This document shows positions 48,275-61,850 of a stretch of 64,000 nucleotides of DNA, piece after piece; within the stretch, counting starts at the first letter, position 1, and every line of letters begins with the position of its first letter. This DNA comes from Nemertoderma westbladi (Eukaryota > Xenacoelomorpha > Nemertodermatida > Nemertodermatidae), in contig JAUCBJ010009143.1 in the NCBI GenBank assembly GCA_032718475.1, forward strand, positions 62,001 to 126,000, read 5' to 3'. The notes beneath the pieces were generated by a model. That model saw only the letters and a program-made list of their open reading frames with translations, ran no database searches and was not told where the DNA came from. A program made the position numbers and the translations under genes.

Positions 48275-51200
48275 CAGCATCTGGGCCAGCAGCTCTCCAG
48301 ATTAATTTACCTTCTACTTCCGCACACTCGAAGCCTCAGCAACTGGGCCACCAGCTCTCCCGATTAATCCACCTTCTACTTCCACACACTCGAAGCCTCA
48401 GCAACTGGGCCAGCAGCTCTCCCGATTAATCCACCTTCTACTTCCGCACACTCGAAGCCTCAGCAACTGGGCCAGCTGCTCTCCAGATTAATTTACCTTC
48501 TACTTCCGCACACTCGAAAGCCTCAGCAACTGGGCCAGCAGCTCTCCCGATTAATTTACCTTCTACTTCCGCACACTCGAAAGCCTCAGCAACTGGGCCA
48601 GCAGCTCTCCCGATTAATTTACCTTCTACTTCCGCACACTCGAAAGCCTCAGCAACTGGGCCAGCAGCTCTCCCGATTAATTTACCTTCTACTTCCGCAC
48701 ACTCGAAGCCTCAGCAACTGGGCCACCAGCTCTCCCGATTAATCCACCTTCTACTTCCACACACTCGATGCCTCATCAACTGGGCCAGCAGCTCTCCAAA
48801 TTAATTTACCTTCTACTTCTGCACACTCGAAGCCTCAGCAACTGGGCCACCAGCTCTCCCGATTAATCCACCTTCTACTTCCACACACTCGATGCCTCAT
48901 CAACTGGGCCAGCAGCTCTCCAAATTAATTTACCTTCTACTTCCGCACACTCGATGCCTCATCAACTGGGCCAGCAGCTCTCCCGATTAATTCACCTTCT
49001 ACTTCCGCACACTCGAAGCCTCAGCATCTGGGCCAGCAGCTCTCCAGATTAATTTACCTTCTACTTCCGCACACTCGAAGCCTCAGCAACTGGACCACCA
49101 GCTCTCCCGATTAATCCACCTTCTACTTCAGCTCACTCGAAAGCCTCAGCAACTGGGCCAGCAGCTCTCCTGATTAATCCACCTTCTACTTCCGCACACT
49201 CGAAAGCCTCAGCAACTGGGCCAGCAGCTCTCCCGATTAATCCACCTTCTACTTACGCACACTCGAAGCCTCAGCAACTGGGCCAGCAGTTCTCCTGATT
49301 ATTCCACCTTCTACTTCCGCACACTCGAAGCCTCATCAACTGGGCCAGCAGCTCTCCCAATTAATCCACCTTCTACTTCCGCACACTCGAAGCCTCAGCA
49401 ACTGGGCCACCAGCTCTCCCGATTAATCCACCTTCTACTTCCACACACTCGATGCCTCATCAACTGGGCCAGCAGCTCTCCAAATTAATTTACCTTCTAC
49501 TTCCGCACACTCGATGCCTCATCAACTGGGCCAGCAGCTCTCCCGATTAATTCACCTTCTACTTCCGCACACTCGAAGCCTCAGCATCTGGGCCAGCAGC
49601 TCTCCAGATTAATTTACCTTCTACTTCCGCACACTCGAAGCCTCAGCAACTGGGCCACCAGCTCTCCCGATTAATCCACCTTCTACTTCCACACACTCGA
49701 TGCCTCATCAACTGGGCCAGCAGCTCTCCAAATTAATTTACCTTCTACTTCCGCACACTTGATGCCTCATCAACTGGGCCAGCAGCTCTCCCGATTAATC
49801 CACCTTCTACTTCCGCACACTTGAATCTTCAGCAACTGGGCCACCAGCTCTCCCGATTAATCCACCTTCTACTTCCACACACTCTATGCCTCATCAACTG
49901 GGCCAGCAGCTCTCCAAATTAATTTACCTTCTACTTCCGCACACTCGATGCCTCATCAACTGGGCCAGCAGCTCTCCCGATTAATTCACCTTCTACTTCC
50001 GCACACTCGAAAGCCTCAGCAACTGGGCCAGCAGCTCTCCCGATTAATCCACCTTCTACTTATGCACACTCGAAGCCTCAGCAACTGGGCCAGCAGTTCT
50101 CCCGATTATTCCACCTTCTACTTCCACACACTCGATGCCTCATCAACTGGGCCAGCAGCTCTCCCGATTAATCCACCTTCTACTTCCGCACACTCGAAGC
50201 CTCAGCAACTGGGCCACCAGCTCTCCCGATTAATCCACCTTCTACTTCCACACACTCGATGCCTCATCAACTGGGCCAGCAGCTCTCCAAATTAATTTAC
50301 CTTCTACTTCCGCACACTCGATGCCTCATCAACTGGGCCAGCAGCTCTCCCGATTAATTCACCTTCTACTTCCGCACACTCGAAGCCTCAGCATCTGGGC
50401 CAGCAGCTCTCCAGATTAATTTACCTTCTACTTCAGCACACTCGAAGCCTCAGCAACTGGGCCACCAGCTCTCCCGATTAATCCACCTTCTACTTCAGCT
50501 CACTCGAAAGCCTCAGCAACTGGGCCAGCAGCTCTCCCGATTAATCCACCTTCTACTTCCGCACACTCGAAAGCCTCAGCAACTGGGCCAGCAGTTCTCC
50601 CGATTATTCCACCTTCTACTTCCGCACACTCGAAGCCTCCTCAACTGGGCCAGCAGCTCTCCAGATTAATTTACCTTCTTCTTCCGCTCACTCGAAAGCC
50701 TCAGCAACTGGGCCAGCAGCTCTCCCGATTAATTTACCTTCTACTTCCGCACACTCGAAAGCCTCAGCAACTGGGCCAGCAGCTCTCCCGATTAATCCAC
50801 CTTCTACTTCCGCACACTCGAAGCCTCAGCAACTGGGCCAGCAGCTCTCCCGATTAATCCACCTTCTACTTCCGCACACTCGAAGCCTCAGCAACTGGGC
50901 CAGCAGCTCTCCAGATTAATTTACCTTCTTCTTCCGCACACTCGAAGCCTCAGCAACTGGGCCAGCAGCTCTCCCGATTAATCCACCTTCTACTTCCGCA
51001 CAATCGAAGCCTCAGCAACTGGGCCAGCAGCTCTCCCGATTAATCCACCTTCTACTTCCGCACACTCGAAGCCTCATCAACTGGGCCAGCAGCTCTCCAG
51101 ATTAATTTACCTTCTTCTTCCGCTCACTCGATGCCTCATCAACTGGGCCAGCAGCTCTCCCGATTAATCCACCTTCTACTTCCGCACACTCGAATCCTCA

Positions 51201-53938
51201 GCAACTGGGCCACCAGCTCTCCCGATTAATCCACCTTCTACTTCCACACACTCGATGCCTCATCAACTGGGCCAGCAGCTCTCCCGATTAATTTACCTTC
51301 TACTTCCGCACACTCGAAAGCCTCAGCAACTGGGCCAGCAGCTCTCCCGATTAATTTACCTTCTACTTCCGCACACTCGAAAGCCTCAGCAACTGGGCCA
51401 GCAGCTCTCCCGATTAATTTACCTTCTACTTCCGCACACTCGAAGCCTCAGCAACTGGGCCACCAGCTCTCCCGATTAATCCACCTTCTACTTCCACACA
51501 CTCGATGCCTCATCAACTGGGCCAGCAGCTCTCCAAATTAATTTACCTTCTACTTCCGCACACTCGATGCCTCATCAACTGGGCCAGCAGCTCTCCCGAT
51601 TAATTCACCTTCTACTTCCGAACACTCGAAGCCTCAGCATCTGGGCCAGCAGCTCTCCAGATTAATTTACCTTCTACTTCAGCACACTCGAAGCCTCAGC
51701 AACTGGGCCACCAGCTCTCCCGATTAATCCACCTTCTACTTCAGCTCACTCGAAAGCCTCAGCAACTGGGCCAGCAGCTCTCCCGATTAATCCACCTTCT
51801 ACTTCCGCACACTCGAAAGCCTCAGCAACTGGGCCAGCAGTTCTCCCGATTATTCCACCTTCTACTTCCGCACACTCGAAGCCTCCTCAACTGGGCCAGC
51901 AGCTCTCCAGATTAATTTACCTTCTTCTTCCGCTCACTCGAAAGCCTCAGCAACTGGGCCAGCAGCTCTCCCGATTAATTTACCTTCTACTTCCGCACAC
52001 TCGAAAGCCTCAGCAACTGGGCCAGCAGCTCTCCCGATTAATCCACCTTCTACTTCCGCACACTCGAAGCCTCAGCAACTGGGCCAGCAGCTCTCCCGAT
52101 TAATCCACCTTCTACTTCCGCACACTCGAAGCCTCAGCAACTGGGCCAGCAGCTCTCCAGATTAATTTACCTTCTTCTTCCGCACACTCGAAGCCTCAGC
52201 AACTGGGCCAGCAGCTCTCCCGATTAATCCACCTTCTACTTCCGCACAATCGAAGCCTCAGCAACTGGGCCAGCAGCTCTCCCGATTAATCCACCTTCTA
52301 CTTCCGCACACTCGAAGCCTCATCAACTGGGCCAGCAGCTCTCCAGATTAATTTACCTTCTTCTTCCGCTCACTCGATGCCTCATCAACTGGGCCAGCAG
52401 CTCTCCCGATTAATCCACCTTCTACTTCCGCACACTCGAATCCTCAGCAACTGGGCCACCAGCTCTCCCGATTAATCCACCTTCTACTTCCACACACTCG
52501 ATGCCTCATCAACTGGGCCAGCAGCTCTCCAAATTAATTTACCTTCTACTTCCGCACACTCGATGCCTCATCAACTGGGCCAGCAGCTCTCCCGATTAAT
52601 TCACCTTCTACTTCCGCACACTCGAAGCCTCAGCATCTGGGCCAGCAGCTCTCCAGATTAATTTACCTTCTACTTCCGCACACTCGAAGCCTCAGCAACT
52701 GGGCCACCAGCTCTCCCGATTAATCCACCTTCTACTTCCGCACACTCGAAGCCTCAGCAACTGGGCCAGCAGCTCTCCCGATTAATCCACCTTCTACTTC
52801 CGCACACTCGAAGCCTCAGCAACTGGGCCAGCAGCTCTCCAGATTAATTTACCTTCTACTTCCGCACACTCGAAAGCCTCAGCAACTGGGCCAGCAGCTC
52901 TCCCGATTAATTTACCTTCTACTTCCGCACACTCGAAAGCCTCAGCAACTGGGCCAGCAGCTCTCCCGATTAATTTACCTTCTACTTCCGCACACTCGAA
53001 AGCCTCAGCAACTGGGCCAGCAGCTCTCCCGATTAATTTACCTTCTACTTCCGCACACTCGAAGCCTCAGCAACTGGGCCACCAGCTCTCCCGATTAATC
53101 CACCTTCTACTTCCACACACTCGATGCCTCATCAACTGGGCCAGCAGCTCTCCAAATTAATTTACCTTCTACTTCTGCACACTCGAAGCCTCAGCAACTG
53201 GGCCACCAGCTCTCCCGATTAATCCACCTTCTACTTCCACACACTCGATGCCTCATCAACTGGGCCAGCAGCTCTCCAAATTAATTTACCTTCTACTTCC
53301 GCACACTCGATGCCTCATCAACTGGGCCAGCAGCTCTCCCGATTAATTCACCTTCTACTTCCGCACACTCGAAGCCTCAGCATCTGGGCCAGCAGCTCTC
53401 CAGATTAATTTACCTTCTACTTCCGCACACTCGAAGCCTCAGCAACTGGACCACCAGCTCTCCCGATTAATCCACCTTCTACTTCAGCTCACTCGAAAGC
53501 CTCAGCAACTGGGCCAGCAGCTCTCCCGATTAATCCACCTTCTACTTCCGCACACTCGAAAGCCTCAGCAACTGGGCCAGCAGCTCTCCCGATTAATCCA
53601 CCTTCTACTTACGCACACTCGAAGCCTCAGCAACTGGGCCAGCAGTTCTCCCGATTATTCCACCTTCTACTTCCGCACACTCGAAGCCTCATCAACTGGG
53701 CCAGCAGCTCTCCCGATTAATCCACCTTCTACTTCCGCACACTCGAAGCCTCAGCAACTGGGCCACCAGCTCTCCCGATTAATCCACCTTCTACTTCCAC
53801 ACACTCGATGCCTCATCAACTGGGCCAGCAGCTCTCCAAATTAATTTACCTTCTACTTCCGCACACTCGATGCCTCATCAACTGGGCCAGCAGCTCTCCC
53901 GATTAATTCACCTTCTACTTCCGCACACTCGAAGCCTC
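48275..53938. repeat. SatB higher-order repeats marked by the CAGCATCTGGG variant
   Basis: The rare variant CAGCATCTGGGCC occurs at 48275, 49022, 49582, 50389, 51635, 52631, 53378 and 53938 (later 55804, 58851, 63387). The spacing pair 747 then 560 recurs exactly 4,356 bases later. The spacing 1,246 (20 units) between 50389 and 51635 is matched by another rare variant, GCACAATCG, at 50998 and 52244. Large blocks of units have therefore been copied as wholes. Confidence 0.85.
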
Positions 53939-56900
53939 AGCATCTGGGCCAGCAGCTCTCCAGATTAATTTACCTTCTACTTCCGCACACTCGAAGCCTC
54001 AGCAACTGGGCCACCAGCTCTCCCGATTAATCCACCTTCTACTTCCACACACTCGATGCCTCATCAACTGGGCCAGCAGCTCTCCAAATTAATTTACCTT
54101 CTACTTCCGCACACTCGATGCCTCATCAACTGGGCCAGCAGCTCTCCCGATTAATTCACCTTCTACTTCCGCACACTCGAAAGCCTCAGCAACTGGGCCA
54201 GCAGCTCTCCCGATTAATCCACCTTCTACTTATGCACACTCGAAGCCTCAGCAACTGGGCCAGCAGTTCTCCCGATTATTCCACCTTCTACTTCCACACA
54301 CTCGATGCCTCATCAACTGGGCCAGCAGCTCTCCCGATTAATCCACCTTCTACTTCCGCACACTCGAAGCCTCAGCAACTGGGCCACCAGCTCTCCCGAT
54401 TAATCCACCTTCTACTTCCGCACACTCGAAGCCTCAGCAACTGGGCCAGCAGCTCTCCCGATTAATCCACCTTCTACTTCCGCACACTCGAAGCCTCAGC
54501 AACTGGGCCAGCAGCTCTCCAGATTAATTTACCTTCTACTTCCGCACACTCGAAAGCCTCAGCAACTGGGCCAGCAGCTCTCCCGATTAATTTACCTTCT
54601 ACTTCCGCACACTCGAAAGCCTCAGCAACTGGGCCAGCAGCTCTCCCGATTAATTTACCTTCTACTTCCGCACACTCGAAAGCCTCAGCAACTGGGCCAG
54701 CAGCTCTCCCGATTAATTTACCTTCTACTTCCGCACACTCGAAGCCTCAGCAACTGGGCCACCAGCTCTCCCGATTAATCCACCTTCTACTTCCACACAC
54801 TCGATGCCTCATCAACTGGGCCAGCAGCTCTCCAAATTAATTTACCTTCTACTTCTGCACACTCGAAGCCTCAGCAACTGGGCCACCAGCTCTCCCGATT
54901 AATCCACCTTCTACTTCCACACACTCGATGCCTCATCAACTGGGCCAGCAGCTCTCCAAATTAATTTACCTTCTACTTCCGCACACTCGATGCCTCATCA
55001 ACTGGGCCAGCAGCTCTCCCGATTAATTCACCTTCTACTTCCGCACACTCGAAGCCTCAGCAACTGGGCCAGCAGCTCTCCAGATTAATTTACCTTCTAC
55101 TTCCGCACACTCGAAGCCTCAGCAACTGGGCCACCAGCTCTCCCGATTAATCCACCTTCTACTTCCGCTCACTCGAAAGCCTCAGCAACTGGGCCAGCAG
55201 CTCTCCCGATTAATCCACCTTCTACTTCCGCACACTCGAAGCCTCAGCAACTGGGCCACCAGCTCTCCCGATTAATCCACCTTCTACTTCCACACACTCG
55301 ATGCCTCATCAACTGGGCCAGCAGCTCTCCAAATTAATTTACCTTCTACTTCCGCACACTCGATGCCTCATCAACTGGGCCAGCAGCTCTCCCGATTAAT
55401 TCACCTTCTACTTCCGCACACTCGAAAGCCTCAGCAACTGGGCCAGCAGCTCTCCCGATTAATCCACCTTCTACTTACGCACACTCGAAGCCTCAGCAAC
55501 TGGGCCAGCAGTTCTCCCGATTATTCCACCTTCTACTTCCACACACTCGATGCCTCATCAACTGGGCCAGCAGCTCTCCCGATTAATCCACCTTCTACTT
55601 CCGCACACTCGAAGCCTCAGCAACTGGGCCACCAGCTCTCCCGATTAATCCACCTTCTACTTCCCCACACTCGATGCCTCATCAACTGGGCCAGCAGCTC
55701 TCCAAATTAATTTACCTTCTACTTCCGCACACTCGATGCCTCATCAACTGGGCCAGCAGCTCTCCCGATTAATTCACCTTCTACTTCCGCACACTCGAAG
55801 CCTCAGCATCTGGGCCAGCAGCTCTCCAGATTAATTTACCTTCTACTTCCGCACACTCGAAGCCTCAGCAACTGGGCCACCAGCTCTCCCGATTAATCCA
55901 CCTTCTACTTCCGCTCACTCGAAAGCCTCAGCAACTGGGCCAGCAGCTCTCCCGATTAATCCACCTTCTACTTCCGCACACTCGAAAGCCTCAGCAACTG
56001 GGCCAGCAGCTCTCCCGATTATTCCACCTTCTACTTCCGCACACTCGAAGCCTCATCAACTGGGCCAGCAGCGCTCCAGATTAATTTACCTTCTTCTTCC
56101 GCTCACTCGAAAGCCTCAGCAACTGGGCCAGCAGCTCTCCCGATTAATTTACCTTCTACTTCCGCACACTCGAAAGCCTCAGCAACTGGGCCAGCAGCTC
56201 TCCCGATTAATCCACCTTCTACTTCCGCACACTCGAAGCCTCAGCAACTGGGCCAGCAGCTCTCCCGATTAATCCACCTTCTACTTCCGCACACTCGAAG
56301 CCTCAGCAACTGGGCCAGCAGCTCTCCAGATTAATTTACCTTCTTCTTCCGCACACTCGAAGCCTCAGCAACTGGGCCAGCAGCTCTCCCGATTAATCCA
56401 CCTTCTACTTCCGCACAATCGAAGCCTCAGCAACTGGGCCAGCAGCTCTCCCGATTAATCCACCTTCTACTTCCGCACACTCGAAGCCTCAGCAACTGGG
56501 CCAGCAGCTCTCCAGATTAATTTACCTTCTACTTCTGCTCACTCGAAAGCCTCAGCAACTGGGCCAGCAGCTCTCCAGATTAATTTACCTTCTACTTCTG
56601 CTCACTCGAAGCCTCAGCAACTGGGCCACCAGCTCTCCCGATTAATCCAACTTCTACTTCCGCACACTCGAAGCCTCACCACCTGGCCAGCAGCTCTCCC
56701 GATTAATCCACCTTCTACTTCCGCACGCTCGAAGCCTCAGCAACTGGGCCAGCAGCTCTCCCGATTAATCCACCTTCTACTTCCGCACACTCGAAGCCTC
56801 AGCAACTGGGCCAGCAGCTCTCCCGATTAATCCACCTTCTACTTCCGCACACTCGAAGCCTCAGCAACTGGGCCAGCAGCTCTCCAGATTAATTTACCTT

Positions 56901-59399
56901 CTACTTCCGCACACTCGAAGCCTCAGCAACTGGGCCTCCAGCTCTCCCGATTAATCCACCTTCTACTTCCGCACACTCGAAGCCTCAGCAACTGGGCCAC
57001 CAGCTCTCCCGATTAATCCACCTTCTACTTCCACACACTTGAAGCCTCGGCAACTGGGCCTCCAGCTCTCCCGATTAATCCAACTTCTACTTCCGCTCAC
57101 TTGAAAGCCTCAGCAACTAGGCCACCAGCTCTCCCTATTAATCCACCTTCTACTTCCGCACACTCGAAGCCTCAGCAACTGGGCCAGCAGCTCTCCCGAT
57201 TAATCCAGCTTCTACTTCCGCACACTCGAAGCCTCAGCAACTGGGCCACCAGCTCTCCCGATTATTCCACCTTCTACTTCCGCTCACTCGAAAGCCTCAG
57301 CAACTGGGCCACCAGCTCTAACGATTAATCCACCTTCTACTTCCGCACACTCGAAGCCTCAGCAACTGGGCCACCAGCTCTCCCGATTAATCCACCTTCT
57401 CCTTCCGCACACTTGAAGCCTCGGCAACTGGGCCACCAGCTCTCCCGATTAATCCAACTTCTACTTCCGCTCACTTGAAAGCCTCAGCAACTGGGCCACC
57501 AGCTCTCCCGATTAATCCACCTTCTACTTCCGCACGCTCGAAGCCTCATCAACTGGGCCAGCAGCTCTCCCGATTATTCAACCTTCTACTTCCGCACACT
57601 CGAAGCCTCACCACCTGGCCAGCAGCTCTCCCGATTAATCCACCTTCTACTTCCGCACGCTCGAAGCCTTAGCAACTGGGCCAGCAGCTCTCCCGATTAA
57701 TCCACCTTCTACTTCCGCACACTCGAAGCCTCAGCAACTGGGCCAGCAGCTCTCCCGATTAATCCACCTTCTACTTCCGCACACTCGAAGCCTCAGCAAC
57801 TGGGCCAGCAGCTCTCCAGATTAATTTACCTTCTACTTCCGCACACTCGAAGCCTCAGCAACTGGGCCTCCAGCTCTCCCGATTAATCCACCTTCTACTT
57901 CCGCACACTCGAAGCCTCAGCAACTGGGCCACCAGCTCTCCCGATTAATCCACCGTCTACTTCCGCACACTTGAAGCCTTGGCAACTGGGCCTCCAGCTC
58001 TCCCGATTAATCCAACTTCTACTTCCGCTCACTTGAAAGCCTCAGCAACTAGGCCACCAGCTCTCCCTATTAATCCACCTTCTACTTCCGCACACTCGAA
58101 GCCTCAGCAACTGGGCCAGCAGCTCTCCCGATTAATCCAGCTTCTACTTCCGCACACTCGAAGCCTCAGCAACTGGGCCACCAGCTCTCCCGATTATTCC
58201 ATCTTCTACTTCCGCTCACTCTAAAGCCTCAGCAACTGGGCCACCAGCTCTAACGATTAATCCACCTTCTACTTCCGCACACTCGAAGCCTCAGCAACTG
58301 GGCCACCAGCTCTCCCGATTAATCCACCTTCTACTTCCGCACACTCGAAGCCTCGGCAACTGGGCCACCAGCTCTCCCGATTAATCCACCTTCTACTTCC
58401 GCACACTCGAAGCCTCAGCAACTGGGCCACCAGCTCTCCCGATTAATTCACCTTCTACTTCCGCACACTCGAAGCCTCATCAACTGGGCCAGCAGCTCTC
58501 CCGATTATTCAACCTTCTACTTCCGCACACTCGAAGCCTCATCAACTGGGCCAGCAGCTCTCCCGATTAATTCCACCTTCTACTTCCACACACTCGATGC
58601 CTCATCAACTGGGCCAGCAGCTCTCCCGATTAATCCACCTTCTACTTCCGCACACTCGAAGCCTCAGCAACTGGGCCAGCAGCTCTCCCGATTAATCCAC
58701 CTTCTACTTCCACACACTCGATGCCTCATCAACTGGGCCAGCAGCTCTCCAAATTAATTTACCTTCTACTTCCGCACACTCGATGCCTCATCAACTGGGC
58801 CAGCAGCTCTCCCGATTAATTCACCTTCTACTTCCGCACACTCGAAGCCTCAGCATCTGGGCCAGCAGCTCTCCAGATTAATTTACCTTCTACTTCCGCA
58901 CACTCGAAGCCTCAGCAACTGGGCCACCAGCTCTCCCGATTAATCCACCTTCTACTTCCGCTCACTCGAAAGCCTCAGCAACTGGGCCAGCAGCTCTCCC
59001 GATTAATCCACCTTCTACTTCCGCACACTCGAAAGCCTCAGCAACTGGGCCAGCAGCTCTCCCGATTAATTCCACCTTCTACTTCCGCACACTCGAAGCC
59101 TCATCAACTGGGCCAGCAGCTCTCCAGATTAATTTACCTTCTTCTTCCGCTCACTCGAAAGCCTCAGCAACTGGGCCAGCAGCTCTCCCGATTAATTCAC
59201 CTTCTACTTCCGCACACTCGAAAGCCTCAGCAACTGGGCCAGCAGCTCTCCCGATTAATCCACCTTCTACTTCCGCACACTCGAAGCCTCAGCAACTGGG
59301 CCAGCAGCTCTCCCGATTAATCCACCTTCTACTTCCGCACACTCGAAGCCTCAGCAACTGGGCCAGCAGCTCTCCAGATTAATTTACCTTCTTCTTCCG

Positions 59400-61850
59400 C
59401 ACACTCGAAGCCTCAGCAACTGGGCCAGCAGCTCTCCCGATTAATCCACCTTCTACTTCCGCACACTCGAAGCCTCAGCAACTGGGCCAGCAGCTCTCCC
59501 GATTAATCCACCTTCTACTTCCGCACACTCGAAGCCTCAGCAACTGGGCCAGCAGCTCTCCCGATTAATCTACCTTCTACTTCCGCACACTCGAAGCCTC
59601 AGCAACTGGGCCAGCAGCTCTCCCGATTAATCCACCTTCTACTTCCGCACACTCGAAGCCTCACCAACTGGGCCAGCAGCTCTCCCGATTAATCCACCTT
59701 CTACTTCCGCACACTCGAAGCCTCAGCAACTGGGCCAGCAGCTCTCCCGATTAATCCACCTTCTACTTCCGCACACTCGAAGCCTCAGCAACTGGGCCAG
59801 CAGCTCTCCCGATTAATCCACCTTCTACTTCCGCACACTCGAAGCCTCAGCAACTGGGCCAGCAGCTCTCCAGATTAATTTACCTTCTACTTCCGCACAC
59901 TCGAAGCCTCAGCAACTGGGCCTCCAGCTCTCCCGATTAATCCACCTTCTACTTCCGCACACTCGAAGCCTCAGCAACTGGGCCACCAGCTCTCCCGATT
60001 AATCCACCTTCTACTTCCACACACTTGAAGCCTCGGCAACTGGGCCTCCAGCTCTCCCGATTAATCCAACTTCTACTTCCGCTCACTTGAAAGCCTCAGC
60101 AACTAGGCCACCAGCTCTCCCTATTAATCCACCTTCTACTTCCGCACACTCGAAGCCTCAGCAACTGGGCCAGCAGCTCTCCCGATTAATCCAGCTTCTA
60201 CTTCCGCACACTCGAAGCCTCAGCAACTGGGCCACCAGCTCTCCCGATTATTCCACCTTCTACTTCCGCTCACTCGAAAGCCTCAGCAACTGGGCCACCA
60301 GCTCTAACGATTAATCCACCTTCTACTTCCGCACACTCGAAGCCTCAGCAACTGGGCCACCAGCTCTCCCGATTAATCCACCTTCTCCTTCCGCACACTT
60401 GAAGCCTCGGCAACTGGGCCACCAGCTCTCCCGATTAATCCACCTTCTACTTCCGCACACTCGAAAGCCTCAGCAACTGGGCCACCAGCTCTCCCGATTA
60501 ATCCACCTTCTACTTCCGCACACTCGAAGCCTCATCAACTGGGCCAGCAGCTCTCCCGATTAATTCAACCTTCTACTTCCGCACACTCGAAGCCTCAGCA
60601 ACTGGGCCAGCAGCTCTCCCGATTAATCCACCTTCTACTTCCGCACACTCGAAGCCTCAGCAACTGGGCCAGCAGCTCTCCCGATTAATCCACCTTCTAC
60701 TTCCGCACACTCGAAGCCTCAGCAACTGGGCCACCAGCTCTCCCGATTAATCCACCTTCTACTTCCGCACACTCGAAGCCTCAGCAACTGGGCCAGCAGC
60801 TCTCCAAGATTAATTTACCTTCTACTTCCGCACACTCGAAGCCTCAGCAACTGGGCCAGCAGCTCTCCCGATTAATCCACCTTCTACTTCCGCACACTCG
60901 AAGCCTCAGCAACTGGGCCAGCAGCTCTCCCGATTAATCCACCTTCTACTTCCGCACACTCGAAGCCTCAGCAACTGGGCCAGCAGCTCTCCCGATTAAT
61001 CCACCTTCTACTTCCGCACACTCGAAGCCTCAGCAACTGGGCCACCAGCTCTCCCGATTAATCCACCTTCTACTTCCGCACACTCGAAGCCTCAGCAACT
61101 GGGCCACCAGCTCTCCCGATTAATCCACCTTCTACTTCCGCACACTCGAAGCCTCAGCAACTGGGCCAGCAGCTCTCCCGATTAATCCACCTTCTACTTC
61201 CGCACACTCGAAGCCTCAGCAACTGGGCCAGCAGCTCTCCCGATTAATCCACCTTCTACTTCCGCACACTCGAAGCCTCAGCAACTGGGCCAGCAGCTCT
61301 CCAGATTAATTTACCTTCTACTTCCGCACACTCGAAGCCTCAGCAACTGGGCCACCAGCTCTCCCGATTAATCCACCTTCTACTTCCGCACACTCGAAGC
61401 CTCAGCAACTGGGCCACCAGCTCTCCCGATTAATCCACCTTCTACTTCCGCACACTCGAAGCCTCAGCAACTGGGCCAGCAGCTCTCCCGATTAATCCAC
61501 CTTCTACTTCCGCACACTCGAAGCCTCAGCAACTGGGCCACCAGCTCTCCCGATTAATCCACCTTCTACTTCCGCACACTCGAAGCCTCAGCAACTGGGC
61601 CACCAGCTCTCCCGATTAATCCACCTTCTACTTCCGCACACTCGAAGCCTCAGCAACTGGGCCACCAGCTCTCCCGATTAATCCACCTTCTACTTCCGCA
61701 CACTCGAAGCCTCAGCAACTGGGCCACCAGCTCTCCCGATTAATCCACCTTCTACTTCCGCACACTCGAAGCCTCAGCAACTGGGCCACCAGCTCTCCCG
61801 ATTAATCCACCTTCTACTTCCGCACACTGAAGCCTCAGCAACTGGGCCAC
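59400..61850. repeat. Most homogeneous zone of SatB
   Basis: Within this stretch most units are identical except for the GCAGCTC/CCAGCTC choice, in contrast to the mixed variant types on both sides. This suggests the most recent expansion in the visible array. Confidence 0.65.
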